DNA of 64,000 nucleotides from Balneolaceae bacterium UBA7797 (GCA_002480645.1 DLCN01000019.1:124001-188000); one strand, 5' to 3'; shown: positions 17,211 through 27,564, counted from the stretch's first letter. The notes: a model not told the origin generated them from the sequence alone. Numbers and translations are program-made.

Positions 17211-17351
17211 AATAGCTCCTTAATTAGTGAGAACTGTAATTACCCCTGCATTATGAATATGCTGTGAACTATTCTGTAAATTCTTTTTACAGGCAGCTAT
17301 GCCTCAAAAACGATACACTTAGCCGGTCACCGTCACTCTTAATTCAATAAT

Positions 17352-19295
17352 ATGTCGTACCATAAAAGTCTGAAGTTTTTCTTCGTTGTTCTGTTTACTT
17401 CCATCAGCCTATCGCAGGCGGTTAATGCTCAAAGAGCCCGGAATAACGGCCCCAATTATGTAGAGAAGCATTACGATAAGTATGAGTATACCATCCCGAT
17501 GCGGGACGGAATCCATTTGTTTACCGCAGTTTATGTACCAAAAGATAAGTCCCAGAAGTATCCGATCATGCTTCAGCGGACCCCGTACAGTGTAGCTCCA
17601 TACGGCGAGGATAAATACAAACGCTCCGTAGGACCTTCGAAATACATGATGGAAGACGGATACATATTTGTGTATCAGGATGTGCGCGGGCGCTGGATGA
17701 GTGAAGGAAGCTACGATAATATGCGCCCTCATGTTCCGGGAAACGACCCCTCTGATTCTAAGACCGAACATATTGATGAAAGCTCCGACACCTATGACAC
17801 CATTGAGTGGCTTCTCAAAAATATTGAAGGTCATAACGGAAAAGTTGGACAATGGGGAATTTCCTATCCCGGATTCTATACAGCCGCCGCTTTACCTGAG
17901 GCTCACCCTGCCTTGGTGGCTTCATCCCCACAGGCTCCGATCTCTGATTTCTTTTTTGATGATTTCCATCACATGGGGGCCTATCTGCAAAGTTATACCA
18001 ATGCGTTTCCGGTATTTGGATATCAGACCGACGGACCAACCACTGAAAGCTGGTATAGTGACGCATGGACCAAGATCAATGAAGGCCGTGACCGAAATGA
18101 TTCCTACAAGTACTACATGTCTATAGGGCCGCTGAAGAATATCACCGAAAAATATTTCCCGGATGATTTTTTCTGGAATCAGGTGGTAGAACATCCGAAT
18201 TATGATGAATTCTGGCAAAAACGAAGCATTCTGCCTCATCTGAATGGAATCGATCATGCGGTTATGACAGTGGGCGGCTGGTTTGATGCGGAGGATCTTT
18301 ACGGGCCACTGAATATTTACAAGAATGTGGAAGCCAATAACCCGACTGCAAAAAATACGATCGTGATGGGGCCATGGAGTCATGGTGACTGGGCACGGAA
18401 CCGTGAACACCAAATGGTAAATCATATTTATTTCGGAGATGACCTGTCCGATTTCTATCAAAAAAATATTGAATTTCCCTTCTTCAGCTATTATCTGAAG
18501 GGGAAAGGAGAGCTGGACCTTCCTGAGGCCTACATGTTCGATACCGGGCTAAAGGTGTGGAAGCAATTTTCGGAATGGCCAACCACAGAATATGATCCTG
18601 TTACCTTATCATTCGCTGAAAACGGTGAATTACTTGTAAATGAAACCGGTTCCGCAGATGTAGAATTTTCTTACGTTAGTGATCCTGATAAGCCGGTTCC
18701 TTTCCGGTCTGAGATCACTCCGGTTACCTTTACGCCCCGTGCGTTTATGACGGATGATCAGCGCCATGCTTCACGCCGTCCGGATGTGCTCACATTCTCC
18801 ACCGACACTTTAACCGAGGCCATGACCTTTGCCGGTGAGATCGACATCAACCTGAAAGTTTCGATCAGCACAACCGACGCCGACTTTATTGTAAAACTGA
18901 TCGATGTATATCCTGATGGATACGAACAGGAATACGCCCCTGAACATGTGAATATGTCGGGATACCAACAGCTTGTCCGAAGTGAGGTGTTCCGAGGTCG
19001 TTTCCGCAATAGTTTTGCTGAACCGGAGCCTTTTGTGCCGGGTGAAGTAACTGAAGTGAATTTCCCGCTTCAGGATGTGCTTCACACTTTCAAGCCCGGT
19101 CACAAGATCATGATCCAGATCCAGAGTACCTGGTTCCCATACATCGACCGTAATCCTCAGAAGTATGTGGATAATATCTATGAAGCCAATGAGGAGGATT
19201 TCATCAAAAGTGAGATCACTGTGTACGGAAACAGCACCGTAACCATTGGTAAAGGAAAAGGCATCAAAGCATTACTTCCCGATGTAAGTAATTAA
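17352..19295 (+). CDS. secreted CocE/NonD (peptidase S15-like) alpha/beta hydrolase
   Basis: 647 residues with a signal peptide ending near VNAQ (residue 26). The alpha/beta-hydrolase domain has the nucleophile Ser in GQWGISYPGFYTAA (GxSYxG), PMRDGIHLFTAVYVPKD at the start, VYQDVRGRWMSEG, and GPWSHGDW, which likely supplies the His. A C-terminal jelly-roll (about 420-640) is typical of X-Pro dipeptidyl-peptidase and cocaine-esterase relatives. It probably acts outside the inner membrane on proline-containing peptides or on esters/amides; the substrate is not evident. A second S15 protein is at 27723. Confidence 0.9.
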   Translation: MSYHKSLKFFFVVLFTSISLSQAVNAQRARNNGPNYVEKHYDKYEYTIPMRDGIHLFTAVYVPKDKSQKYPIMLQRTPYSVAPYGEDKYKRSVGPSKYMMEDGYIFVYQDVRGRWMSEGSYDNMRPHVPGNDPSDSKTEHIDESSDTYDTIEWLLKNIEGHNGKVGQWGISYPGFYTAAALPEAHPALVASSPQAPISDFFFDDFHHMGAYLQSYTNAFPVFGYQTDGPTTESWYSDAWTKINEGRDRNDSYKYYMSIGPLKNITEKYFPDDFFWNQVVEHPNYDEFWQKRSILPHLNGIDHAVMTVGGWFDAEDLYGPLNIYKNVEANNPTAKNTIVMGPWSHGDWARNREHQMVNHIYFGDDLSDFYQKNIEFPFFSYYLKGKGELDLPEAYMFDTGLKVWKQFSEWPTTEYDPVTLSFAENGELLVNETGSADVEFSYVSDPDKPVPFRSEITPVTFTPRAFMTDDQRHASRRPDVLTFSTDTLTEAMTFAGEIDINLKVSISTTDADFIVKLIDVYPDGYEQEYAPEHVNMSGYQQLVRSEVFRGRFRNSFAEPEPFVPGEVTEVNFPLQDVLHTFKPGHKIMIQIQSTWFPYIDRNPQKYVDNIYEANEEDFIKSEITVYGNSTVTIGKGKGIKALLPDVSN

Positions 19296-19428
19296 GCCAT
19301 CAGTAAGGTTTATGAGTTTGCCGAAGCAATCAGGAATTCGGCAGGCTCACCAACCTGAATCCTGCCGGGTTGAGCAGATTGTAATCCGACCCGGTTTCAT
19401 CGTTCACTGATTCAACCATTTAGCTTCC
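19296..19428. repeat. inverted-repeat-rich convergent gap
   Basis: Between two convergent genes, CGGCAGG and CCTGCCG (about 19338-19375) can pair, and CAGGAATTC / GAATCCTG offers an alternative fold. No T run follows in either direction, so a simple intrinsic terminator is not shown, although the spot is where transcripts from both sides would end. Confidence 0.35.
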
Positions 19429-20124
19429 TTAATAAGCCCCTACGGAAATTCCCACCGAGGCGTAGGGACTGCCATAATCTAGGATATATCCCATTTTGGC
19501 ATTCACTTTGAAGAATGAGCGGTTCTTCCCACCGCTGTGGTTCATCCACAATCCGCGGACACCAAATGAATTCAAATAGATCACTGACTCTTCCGGAGGA
19601 CCAAAGCATAGAGAATAACAATCATAACCGAGTACTTCAGTATATCTCTCGAGATATACACCTAAAGCCGAACCTGACTTGTAGTTATAATGCATTCTGC
19701 GTTGAACAATGATCTGCGAACCACCAAGGAATGAAGTCCCCACGGTAACATATTCGGTTTCTGTTACACCAAAGGTCAAATCCATTCCTAATGTGTAGCC
19801 GGCAGCAAAATTCAGTGCGAAATAATCATTGCCCGTAAACATCAATATGGTGTTAAACCCGACAGAGGGTGCATAGGATAATTCATCTATACTACCATTC
19901 TGGTATTTGGCGTCGCTATGTCTCCGAAGTGCATTATAACTTTTAATGTCCTGCTTTACAGACAGACCAACACTGAGTCTGGAATAGTACACCTGATCGA
20001 TGGTATCCGGATAGGAAGCTTCTACTTTTTTAGGTGAGAACATCACCATTTCACTCATCGGAACGTGTGTGGCGCAGTTCCATATGAAAGGAAGCAGTAA
20101 AAATCCCCAATACAGTCTTTTCAT
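19429..20124 (-). CDS. hypothetical lipoprotein-like protein
   Basis: 231 residues, family not recognised. The N-terminus (MKRLYWGFLLLPFIWNCATH) looks like a signal peptide with a Cys at residue 17 in a loose lipobox, so a lipid-anchored envelope protein is plausible. The rest alternates short beta-like segments rich in Tyr, Gly and Ser (NTILMFTGNDYFALNFAAGY, YVTVGTSFLGGSQIIVQRR, PYASVGISVGAY), suggesting a small beta-barrel or sandwich. It lies next to a small membrane protein gene on the same strand. No function can be assigned. Confidence 0.7.
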   Translation of the reverse strand: MKRLYWGFLLLPFIWNCATHVPMSEMVMFSPKKVEASYPDTIDQVYYSRLSVGLSVKQDIKSYNALRRHSDAKYQNGSIDELSYAPSVGFNTILMFTGNDYFALNFAAGYTLGMDLTFGVTETEYVTVGTSFLGGSQIIVQRRMHYNYKSGSALGVYLERYTEVLGYDCYSLCFGPPEESVIYLNSFGVRGLWMNHSGGKNRSFFKVNAKMGYILDYGSPYASVGISVGAY

Positions 20125-20261
20125 TCCGTAAATTTATTTTACTGATGCTAGCGCTAAGGAATGAATTTTCAGTGAATTTTGGGACTCTTTCTTGTTTTTT
20201 GAGACGCGGATTCTTCTGATCTTCGAAATCTCTTTATCCGTTTCATCTGTGATTCAGGCAA

Positions 20262-20603
20262 TTATTCAGTACCGACCTCTCCTTTCATCAGGCTCCCGGT
20301 GAGCGTCGCAAATCCACTCACCAATCCCCCGATCACAGCGGTAGCAAAGATTACAATTAAAGGTGATCCCACACCCAGCATTTCTGCGATTCGGGTTGAC
20401 AGAATTCCATCATTCGCTACATGAATGTAAAATGCCTGACCTCCCCATAACACAAAAAGTGCCACAAACCCCCAGCCGAATGAAGCCCCGCTCTTTTTAT
20501 TCAGAATGTAGCCAAATAAGAGTCCCGGAATGGCAATACTCCACCAGGGAAGAAAGAGATTTAGTAAAAAGGCTGAGATCAGTATTAACAGTGCGAGTAT
20601 CAT
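20262..20603 (-). CDS. small integral membrane protein, unknown function
   Basis: 113 residues, almost entirely hydrophobic. Three to four membrane segments can be seen: residues 1-20, 24-32 with 42-60, and 75-105 (LGVGSPLIVIFATAVIGGLVSGFATLTGSLM). No catalytic or ligand motif is visible and I do not recognise the family. It lies downstream of the penicillin-acylase-like gene on the same strand (50-base gap) and could be its operon partner. Confidence 0.65.
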   Translation of the reverse strand: MILALLILISAFLLNLFLPWWSIAIPGLLFGYILNKKSGASFGWGFVALFVLWGGQAFYIHVANDGILSTRIAEMLGVGSPLIVIFATAVIGGLVSGFATLTGSLMKGEVGTE

Positions 20604-20653
20604 AAAATTTCAGATTCTGAGTTTTGAATTTGTCCACTCCCGAGATGGGGCGT

Positions 20654-23071
20654 TTAGTTTCCTTTAAGCATGATTTCGTACAAGCTATTTTCCGGCTTTT
20701 CCCGGTAGAAATTCAGCTCGAAATGCTGCCCCGTTCTCCAGTTTTCAACAAAGGCATCGTAATTAGGCGAGCCCGGATTTCCGGATATTCCACCGGGATA
20801 CACGCCCCATCCCTTCACTTCCGGTCCAAGCTCAACCACCATACGCCAGCTCGGCCCGTAGCCAAACCGGGTTGCATTTATTGCTTCGTACGAACCGCTT
20901 GAATACACATCCATAGCACCAAACCCCGGGATCTGCCCCACATGATTGATGTCGTTATTCATCACCCAGCCCCACTTCCAGCTCTCATCCTGATCGCCAT
21001 AACGATCCAGCATATACTCCACCGCATCCTTGAAACTCTGCGTTGCCAGATCACTGACCGTTTCTTTCTGCTCCGTGTTTATGTTGTCTACCATAAAGAA
21101 AGCAGGATCAGCTTTTATCACCTCGATCATACGATCCCGGCTCGGATACCGGAGTGCTTCGGGAGCAGCATCGTATTCATCATCCACGACCGATGAATAA
21201 AACATCACCCACCAACGGTACGACATCGACGGCTGAAATTCGTCTGCATCCATATGATAATCCCACCCTTTCATGGCATCAAGGATCTCAAGTTCTTTGT
21301 CAGTGAGTTGCTCAGTATCTGTCCAGTAGATCAGATCGGGAAGAATGCTTTCGGCCAGCATGCTAAAATCATCCATTTGCATCTTCATCATATCCTGGGG
21401 AGTGATATCATCCATATTTCTAAGCAACTTATTGATCCGGGTTCCCCGCTCATAAGGAGCAAAATCATCCGATAGGTAGTAGGGATAGCTATCGTCGGTG
21501 GATTCCTGATTGGCTGAACTTACAAATCCACGAGGTGGATTCTTCACACTTGGATTTTGCTCCTGTGGAATCCAGCCCTGCCAATCATAGGCCGGATCGG
21601 TGCCATCGCTTACCTTCTGCCCCTGATAGTCCCACTTATTCGGAAATTTACCATTCACCCAAATGGCAACGTCGCCTTCATTCGAGGCGAATACAAAATT
21701 CTGCGCCGGTGCTACATAATGCTTCAGCGCATCTACATATTCGTCATAATTTTTGGCCTTATTCAGTTTGATGAAGGTCTTTAAGCTATTTCCGGCCTCA
21801 TGTGCGATCCAGCGCATAGCATGATAGACTGGCGGATTTACCGTGTCTTCAGGATTAGCCAGCATTACCGGACCATGATGGGTAAATACAAGCGTATCAA
21901 TGATGGGCTCGCCATCACGAACAGCAATTTCCTCAACTCGTTTTGTGGTTGGGTGCCACTCATCATCATACCAGTATTCATTTTTTGAAGAATCTTTGAA
22001 CCTGATCTCGTACCAGTCCATCACATCCGAACCGGTATTGGTTTCCGACCATGCAATATGTTCATTAAAACCGATGAGGATACCCGGAATACCCTGAAAC
22101 CCAACGCCGTACGCATTATAGCCCGGTGCATGCAATTGCTGCTCCATCCAGATCGAGGGCATGGTTAACTGTAAATGCGGATCACCTGCCAGAATCGGGT
22201 TCCCGCTTTTTGTTTTCGATCCGTGTACTGCCCAGTTATTGGATCCCACTCCTGCATCCGGTTCAAAGAACTGAATGCGTTCCGCCGTTTTTGGGATGAA
22301 TGTCTTCTCCGGTGCTTCGGGCTGTTTTGCGTTAAAATCCCATGTTCGGCTTGGGGGAATGATCGGCTCCAGCATTTCCGGCTTGGTTTTAAAAAACGTA
22401 TCAATGAACTCTTCTCCGAAATAGGCCAGCGTGTTGGAAGTACGGTCATCGCTGCTGCCTCCCGCCAGGGTTCGCGCCATATTCATGTGTAGTTGTGAGG
22501 TTTTCAACGGAGTCCAGAGTTCGGGAGCAATATCCAACACTTTATATTCCACCGGATACTCCAATTTGCTGAGGGATGCTATGTAAGCATTAACTCCATC
22601 GGCATAGGCTGTTAATATGGCCCAACTTTCAGGGTCTTGTTTTACAACCTCCACTTTTTTCTCGGCGGCCCAGGGCATACCCCATCTTCGGGTAGTGAGG
22701 TCCCGGTTTTGTACTCGTTCATTTTCTCCGATAATCTCTGATAGTCTACCGGCCGCATCATAGGTTTGAATCTCCATCTGAAATAACCGCTGCTGAGCAG
22801 TTATGAACCCCTGCGCCATAAACAGATCATGTTCATTCTGCGCAAAGATATGTGGCACACGCCGGTCATCGAAATACACCGACACCTGCTCGTATAACCC
22901 CGGCAGCTCCAAAGATTCCGATTCAGGAACTCCCGTCTCTGCATTGGCCCAGAATCCCGCATCCGGATCGAAGAATTTCCCCAGCGGAGGAACCGACCCG
23001 AATTTGGTGTTCAGGGTTAGAATCAGAGCAAGGAGAATTACTCCGGATAGGATCAATTTAAAGAGCTTCAT
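20654..23071 (-). CDS. penicillin-acylase-family N-terminal nucleophile hydrolase
   Basis: 805 residues with an N-terminal signal anchor (residues 5-22). Family landmarks are seen in order: an alpha-chain part with YFDDRRVPHIFAQNEHDLF and FITAQQRLFQME; the autoprocessing junction GSNNWAVHGSKTKSG, where the Ser at the GSNNW site becomes the N-terminal nucleophile of the beta chain; then GNPILAGDPHLQLTMPSIWM. Length matches the class. Known members hydrolyse amide bonds of beta-lactams or acyl-homoserine lactones, and some act on cyclic or modified peptides. The real substrate is unknown. Likely periplasmic, and probably translated with the small membrane protein downstream. Confidence 0.93.
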   Translation of the reverse strand: MKLFKLILSGVILLALILTLNTKFGSVPPLGKFFDPDAGFWANAETGVPESESLELPGLYEQVSVYFDDRRVPHIFAQNEHDLFMAQGFITAQQRLFQMEIQTYDAAGRLSEIIGENERVQNRDLTTRRWGMPWAAEKKVEVVKQDPESWAILTAYADGVNAYIASLSKLEYPVEYKVLDIAPELWTPLKTSQLHMNMARTLAGGSSDDRTSNTLAYFGEEFIDTFFKTKPEMLEPIIPPSRTWDFNAKQPEAPEKTFIPKTAERIQFFEPDAGVGSNNWAVHGSKTKSGNPILAGDPHLQLTMPSIWMEQQLHAPGYNAYGVGFQGIPGILIGFNEHIAWSETNTGSDVMDWYEIRFKDSSKNEYWYDDEWHPTTKRVEEIAVRDGEPIIDTLVFTHHGPVMLANPEDTVNPPVYHAMRWIAHEAGNSLKTFIKLNKAKNYDEYVDALKHYVAPAQNFVFASNEGDVAIWVNGKFPNKWDYQGQKVSDGTDPAYDWQGWIPQEQNPSVKNPPRGFVSSANQESTDDSYPYYLSDDFAPYERGTRINKLLRNMDDITPQDMMKMQMDDFSMLAESILPDLIYWTDTEQLTDKELEILDAMKGWDYHMDADEFQPSMSYRWWVMFYSSVVDDEYDAAPEALRYPSRDRMIEVIKADPAFFMVDNINTEQKETVSDLATQSFKDAVEYMLDRYGDQDESWKWGWVMNNDINHVGQIPGFGAMDVYSSGSYEAINATRFGYGPSWRMVVELGPEVKGWGVYPGGISGNPGSPNYDAFVENWRTGQHFELNFYREKPENSLYEIMLKGN

Positions 23072-23225
23072 ATCGACTTCCTGAATTTTTCATTTCGAAC
23101 GAATGTGAGAAATCTATTGATCGTAACCAAAGACATTTGAAATGATTTCTCACCATGCTCAAAACAACAATAAATTTTAATTGTTAAATCTTAGATGAAC
23201 ACCGCACTCTGTACAAAAGCAATCT

Positions 23226-24122
23226 CTACCACAGCAACATCTTCATACAGAACACGCTTCCCCCGCTTTTAAGATATTCTGCCGTATCAAACTGATGAAC
23301 TTCAAATCCACTTCTAACCAGTGCGTCATTTACCATCGTGCATCCTTCCTGAATAAACACATTCTTTCCATCGGGGCAGGTAGCATTACAGGCAAACAAT
23401 TCTTCAGCTTCGTGCTGATTCGCCTCGATCACATTCGAAAAGATCGTCCTGATCTTCTTCAATCCATCTTCCGTGAATGCCTTCGGATAGATCAGTGCTG
23501 TTTCTGTATTCAGGATACACAAGCAGGTATCTAAGTGATAGAATTTCTCATCCACCAGCTCCAACGCGATCACCGGGGTGTTGAACGTATTAGAAATATG
23601 CTCGTAAACATCCGAAGTGGTGCGGTACCCATAGCCACCCCAGATCAATCGCTTTCCAAAATGCCAGATGGCATCTCCCATCCCTTCAAACTCTGTGAAT
23701 TTGCTCTCATCAAGATGAACAATGTCATAGGAACTCTCCTCATAGACCTCCTGTATAAACGGAACTTCTCCCTTTCGTTCAGGGGCATGCATCACACTCA
23801 TTACCACCTGCTTGGTGCCATCGGCGGTGATGTTCGGTAGACTCTGATTCGCGCAAAATACCATATCCGGAAAATCCGGATGCCCAGGTACTTCATGCAC
23901 ATAAAAACCCAACTTTTGATAGGCTTCCTTCAACCTGATCCACTCTTTCATGGCTACATCTTTGTTGATGTCGCCAATATGACCTTCCATATGCGGATTA
24001 ATGACATACTTTACGTCAAAATGCTCGGGATTCACCACTAATACTTTGCCGGGAATCGGCATTTCTTCCAGCTCACTAAGTGTAAAATCGATCTGTTCGG
24101 AATGTGTTATAACCTTTGCCAT
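23226..24122 (-). CDS. amidinotransferase-fold hydrolase (DDAH/arginine deiminase-like)
   Basis: 298 residues, a pentein-fold enzyme. Conserved features are FPDMVFCANQSL (substrate Asp/Asn region), EFEGMGDAIW, a His in FYHLDTCLCIL, and the catalytic Cys near the C-terminus in GGSVFCMKMLLW. The family hydrolyses guanidino groups of arginine derivatives, giving citrulline plus an amine or ammonia; relatives are annotated as dimethylarginine dimethylaminohydrolase or citrulline hydrolases. The exact substrate cannot be decided. It is divergent from ddl, with 256 bases between that presumably contain both promoters. Confidence 0.85.
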   Translation of the reverse strand: MAKVITHSEQIDFTLSELEEMPIPGKVLVVNPEHFDVKYVINPHMEGHIGDINKDVAMKEWIRLKEAYQKLGFYVHEVPGHPDFPDMVFCANQSLPNITADGTKQVVMSVMHAPERKGEVPFIQEVYEESSYDIVHLDESKFTEFEGMGDAIWHFGKRLIWGGYGYRTTSDVYEHISNTFNTPVIALELVDEKFYHLDTCLCILNTETALIYPKAFTEDGLKKIRTIFSNVIEANQHEAEELFACNATCPDGKNVFIQEGCTMVNDALVRSGFEVHQFDTAEYLKSGGSVFCMKMLLW

Positions 24123-24378
24123 ACAATTGATTGATACATATTTAAACTAAACCGGCACGGTCAAATGCGTTGTTCAGTTGAATAATTTAGTTAAGATGAG
24201 TGAGAGAAGAGTATTTCTAAGGTAGGCATTCTCCCCGGAAAGATGCTACCAAAGAACTTCAGAATTTGAAAATTCGACCGGAACAAAAGTAAAGTTCCTC
24301 CACTCAGCTTTTATAAGGCTTTGGCTAACAATTAAGCCTGAACAATCCTATTTTTAACTGAATTTATAATCCCATTTC

Positions 24379-25569
24379 ATGATAGAGAAAAATCTGATCG
24401 TCGCTTTTGGGGGCGTTTCCCCTGAACACGAAGTTTCCGTGCTTACCGCTATGCAGGTGATGTCTGCTCTCGGGAACTCAACCTACACTATTGTCCCTCT
24501 GTATATTACCAAATCCGGCCGATGGCTTACCGGTGAATCCCTTATGGACCTGAGCAATTTCAAAGAGCTGGATACGCTCGAGGCCTCAGCCATGAGTTGC
24601 TCATTCGTAAAAGATGAAGCTGGTCGCACCTTTCTTAAACAGCAGGATGCTAAAGGATTATTTGCCAAACCAAGATCTTTTCCTGTATACGCAGTGGTTA
24701 CAGCTTTTCATGGTAGTGAGGGTGAAAATGGTTCATTTCAGGGCGTGTGTGAGATGTACAATATTCCGTTTACGGGAAGCGGGGTTCTCGCCTCTTCGGT
24801 AGGCATGGATAAAGTTAAAGCCAAGCAATTGTGCGAGGCTAACAACATCCCGGTTACACCAAGCCTGGATTTTTATGAGAGTGATTGGGATGTACATCAA
24901 AAAGCAATTTTGCAGGAAGCAGATCTCCTGGGATATCCTCTGGTAGTTAAACCGTGCTCGTTGGGAAGTAGTATCGGTGTAAAAAAAGTGGATGAGGAAG
25001 AGTCTCTGATCGAAGCCATTGAAACAGCATTCCGATATGATGCGCACCTGTTGGTTGAAAAGGCCATTCACCCGCTTATGGAGATCAACTGTTCCGTGAT
25101 GGGTTCAACCGAAAATTGTCGGGCCAGTGTGTGCGAACGACCTTTAGGAAATACCGAAACGTTATCATTTGAAGATAAATACCAAAGCGGGGGTGGCGCC
25201 GATAAAGGGATGGCCTCTGCCGACCGGGTTATTCCCGCCGATATCTCTGATGAGTTGACCGACACTATCCGAAGTCTGGCTGTGCACACTTTCAAAACAT
25301 TTAATGCCGGAGGTGTAGCCCGCCTTGATTTTCTGGTGAATTCCGAAACCGAAGAAGTGTATTTCAATGAGATCAATACCATCCCCGGTTCCTTTTCTTT
25401 CTATTTATGGGAAAAAAATGACCTGACTTTTAAAGATCTGATGCTGGAACTCATTGACATCGCGATCAAGCAACATCAGGCAAAAAACGGCCGCATAAGA
25501 AGTTATGAAACCAACCTGCTCAGTGAAAAGGCGGCAACCGGCATCAAAGGATTGAAAGGAATTAAGTAA
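24379..25569 (+). CDS. ddl: D-alanine-D-alanine ligase
   Basis: 396 residues, ATP-grasp ligase that makes the D-Ala-D-Ala dipeptide for peptidoglycan. VAFGGVSPEHEVS at the N-terminus is the family signature. The ATP-grasp core has YPLVVKPCSLGSSIGVKK, the metal ligands fall in ARLDFLVN and NEINTIPGSFSFYLWE, and FHGSEGENGSFQGVCEMYNIPFTGSG is also typical. It is somewhat longer than most members (300-370) because of inserts and a C-terminal basic tail. nadK starts 10 bases downstream, so the two are probably cotranscribed. Confidence 0.95.
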   Translation: MIEKNLIVAFGGVSPEHEVSVLTAMQVMSALGNSTYTIVPLYITKSGRWLTGESLMDLSNFKELDTLEASAMSCSFVKDEAGRTFLKQQDAKGLFAKPRSFPVYAVVTAFHGSEGENGSFQGVCEMYNIPFTGSGVLASSVGMDKVKAKQLCEANNIPVTPSLDFYESDWDVHQKAILQEADLLGYPLVVKPCSLGSSIGVKKVDEEESLIEAIETAFRYDAHLLVEKAIHPLMEINCSVMGSTENCRASVCERPLGNTETLSFEDKYQSGGGADKGMASADRVIPADISDELTDTIRSLAVHTFKTFNAGGVARLDFLVNSETEEVYFNEINTIPGSFSFYLWEKNDLTFKDLMLELIDIAIKQHQAKNGRIRSYETNLLSEKAATGIKGLKGIK

Positions 25570-25579
25570 AAGGAAAACT

Positions 25580-26455
25580 ATGAAGTTTGCAGTAATTGCC
25601 AATCCCTCGAAATACGAAGTTAAAGAGGTGATGCTCTCTACGATTGAGTGGGCCCAGAAAAATGAGGTGGAGCTTTTTCTGTATTCTTCGGTTGCAAAGC
25701 AATTACATCTGGAACCCTCAGATACATTGACCCTCACCGAGTCGGATGGAGATTCGATCGAAGCCGGTGAGATCATTTTAGTGATGGGGGGCGATGGCAC
25801 CATTTTATATACCGCCCGCATAGGTAAGAGAACCGAAAAACCTGTTCTGGGAATTAATAGTGGCAGACTGGGCTTTATGACGAACATTCAGCAGGAGGAT
25901 CTGAATAACGCGCTGGACAACGTACTTGCCGGGGATTACACATTAGATAAGCGCCATTTTTTAAGGGCTATGGATAAGGATGGAGAGAAATATCATGCCC
26001 TGAATGAGTTTCTTTTCACACGAAAAGACACCACTTCGATGATCAATATTTCGGCAGATTATGATGGAAATTATATCAACACCTACTGGTCGGATGGTCT
26101 GATCGTTTCTTCGCCCACCGGTTCTACCGCCTATAACTTATCTTCGGGCGGACCGATCGTAGTACCCGGCTCCGAGGTGTTGGTGATCACTCCCATCAAC
26201 CCGCACACACTCACTACACGACCATTGATCCTTAAAGCAGATAAACCCTTAACGGTTCGGCTCGAAGATCAAAAATCGGATATTTTATTTTCCTATGACG
26301 GTGTGATCAAAGAGATCGATGAGTTCCCTTATGAGGTTGAAATTGTGAAATCGAAACTGACCTTTAATCTCATTCAGTTACAGGGACAAAACTATTTCGA
26401 AACCTTACGCAAAAAACTTATGTGGGGACAAGATTCCCGGCGTACAAAAATTTAA
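25580..26455 (+). CDS. nadK: NAD kinase
   Basis: 291 residues. It phosphorylates NAD to NADP with ATP or polyphosphate. The diagnostic motifs are VMGGDGTILYTAR (GGDG), NSGRLGFMT, and the glycine-rich SSPTGSTAYNLSSGGP, all in the expected order; SYDGV lies near the end. AAAGGA precedes the ATG. The gene follows ddl at 10 bases, and a 114-base gap separates it from mdh. Confidence 0.96.
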   Translation: MKFAVIANPSKYEVKEVMLSTIEWAQKNEVELFLYSSVAKQLHLEPSDTLTLTESDGDSIEAGEIILVMGGDGTILYTARIGKRTEKPVLGINSGRLGFMTNIQQEDLNNALDNVLAGDYTLDKRHFLRAMDKDGEKYHALNEFLFTRKDTTSMINISADYDGNYINTYWSDGLIVSSPTGSTAYNLSSGGPIVVPGSEVLVITPINPHTLTTRPLILKADKPLTVRLEDQKSDILFSYDGVIKEIDEFPYEVEIVKSKLTFNLIQLQGQNYFETLRKKLMWGQDSRRTKI

Positions 26456-26569
26456 GAATGGTAAAACTCTCTTCATGTTATCTACATTCTTAACTTTTAA
26501 TTTTTAACTTCATATCAAAATGAAAACGGTCCGTTTCGGACTCCAAAACCTTAAACCAGAGATATAACC

Positions 26570-27526
26570 ATGAAAGTAACAGTAGTAGGGGCGGGCGGTA
26601 ATGTTGGATCAACCGTAGCCTTGAGTGTGGCACAAAGAGATTTTGCCAAAGAGGTAGTTGCCGTAGATCTAGAACGTAAAGATGGCGACAAAACATTTTA
26701 TCCTTCTAAAGGTCGGGCATTAGACCAGTGGGAAGCTTCTCCGATCCATTTATTCGATACTCGGGTTAAAGGGACTGTTGATTATGCTGACACCGCAAAT
26801 TCTGATGTATGTGTAATTACAGCGGGTGTTCCTCGTCGTCCGGGCATGAGCCGGGATGATCTTCTCGAGATCAATGCAAACATTGTAAGCAGTGTTTCAA
26901 AAGAATTAGTTAAATACTCTCCGGACACCATCCTTATCGTGGTTTCAAATCCATTGGATGTGATGGTTCAGGTTGCAAAAGATGCTTCAGGGCTTCCTTA
27001 CGAAAAAGTAATGGGTATGGCCGGTATTCTTGATACAGCCCGTTACCGTGCATTCATCGCTGATGAATTAGGCGTTTCTCCTAAAGACATTCAGGCATTG
27101 CTGATGGGTGGTCACGGCGACACTATGGTTCCGCTACCTCGCTTTACCACTTTGTCTGGTATGCCAATCACCCACTTCATTAAAGAAGAAAGACTCGAAG
27201 AGATCGTAAACCGCGCTAAAAAAGGCGGTGGAGAGATCGTAGGTCTCATGGGAACTTCTGCCTGGTATGCACCGGGTGCTGCAGCTGCTCAAATGGTGGA
27301 AGCCATTCTGCTCGACCAAAACCGGATTTTCCCGGTTTGCGCACACATTGACGGCGAGTACGGAATCGATGACCTTTACATCGGTGTTCCGGTTAAACTT
27401 GGAAAAGGCGGCATAAAAGAAGTAATTGAGGTTGAATTAACCGAAAAAGAGCAAGAACTTCTGGATGCCTCAGCTAAAGCCGTTCGCGGTACTTTAGAGG
27501 AGTTTAAAGCACTAATGAATAAGTAA
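26570..27526 (+). CDS. mdh: malate dehydrogenase (LDH-like type)
   Basis: 318 residues, a TCA-cycle enzyme that interconverts malate and oxaloacetate with NAD. GAGGNVGSTVA is the Rossmann loop; ITAGVPRRPGMSRDDLL carries the active-site loop arginines (PRRPGMSR), which mark malate rather than lactate specificity. The catalytic His lies in MGGHGDTMVPL, and VSNPLDVM is conserved. Length is that of the compact bacterial group. A strong intrinsic terminator follows 38 bases downstream, so the gene probably ends its transcription unit. Confidence 0.96.
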   Translation: MKVTVVGAGGNVGSTVALSVAQRDFAKEVVAVDLERKDGDKTFYPSKGRALDQWEASPIHLFDTRVKGTVDYADTANSDVCVITAGVPRRPGMSRDDLLEINANIVSSVSKELVKYSPDTILIVVSNPLDVMVQVAKDASGLPYEKVMGMAGILDTARYRAFIADELGVSPKDIQALLMGGHGDTMVPLPRFTTLSGMPITHFIKEERLEEIVNRAKKGGGEIVGLMGTSAWYAPGAAAAQMVEAILLDQNRIFPVCAHIDGEYGIDDLYIGVPVKLGKGGIKEVIEVELTEKEQELLDASAKAVRGTLEEFKALMNK

Positions 27527-27564
27527 AACAAACGAGGACTAAGGTCTTCACTACTTGCATTATA

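Noticed and set aside
20125..20261. A short repeat element of the kind GCGGATT...ATCTGTGATTC
   Set aside because: It resembles dispersed intergenic repeats seen in some genomes, but only one copy occurs in this window, so nothing supports it.
24123..24378. A regulatory RNA in the ddl/amidinotransferase gap
   Set aside because: An AGGCTT/AAGCCT pairing exists but has no terminator or known motif; a TATTTTTA box has too long a spacer.
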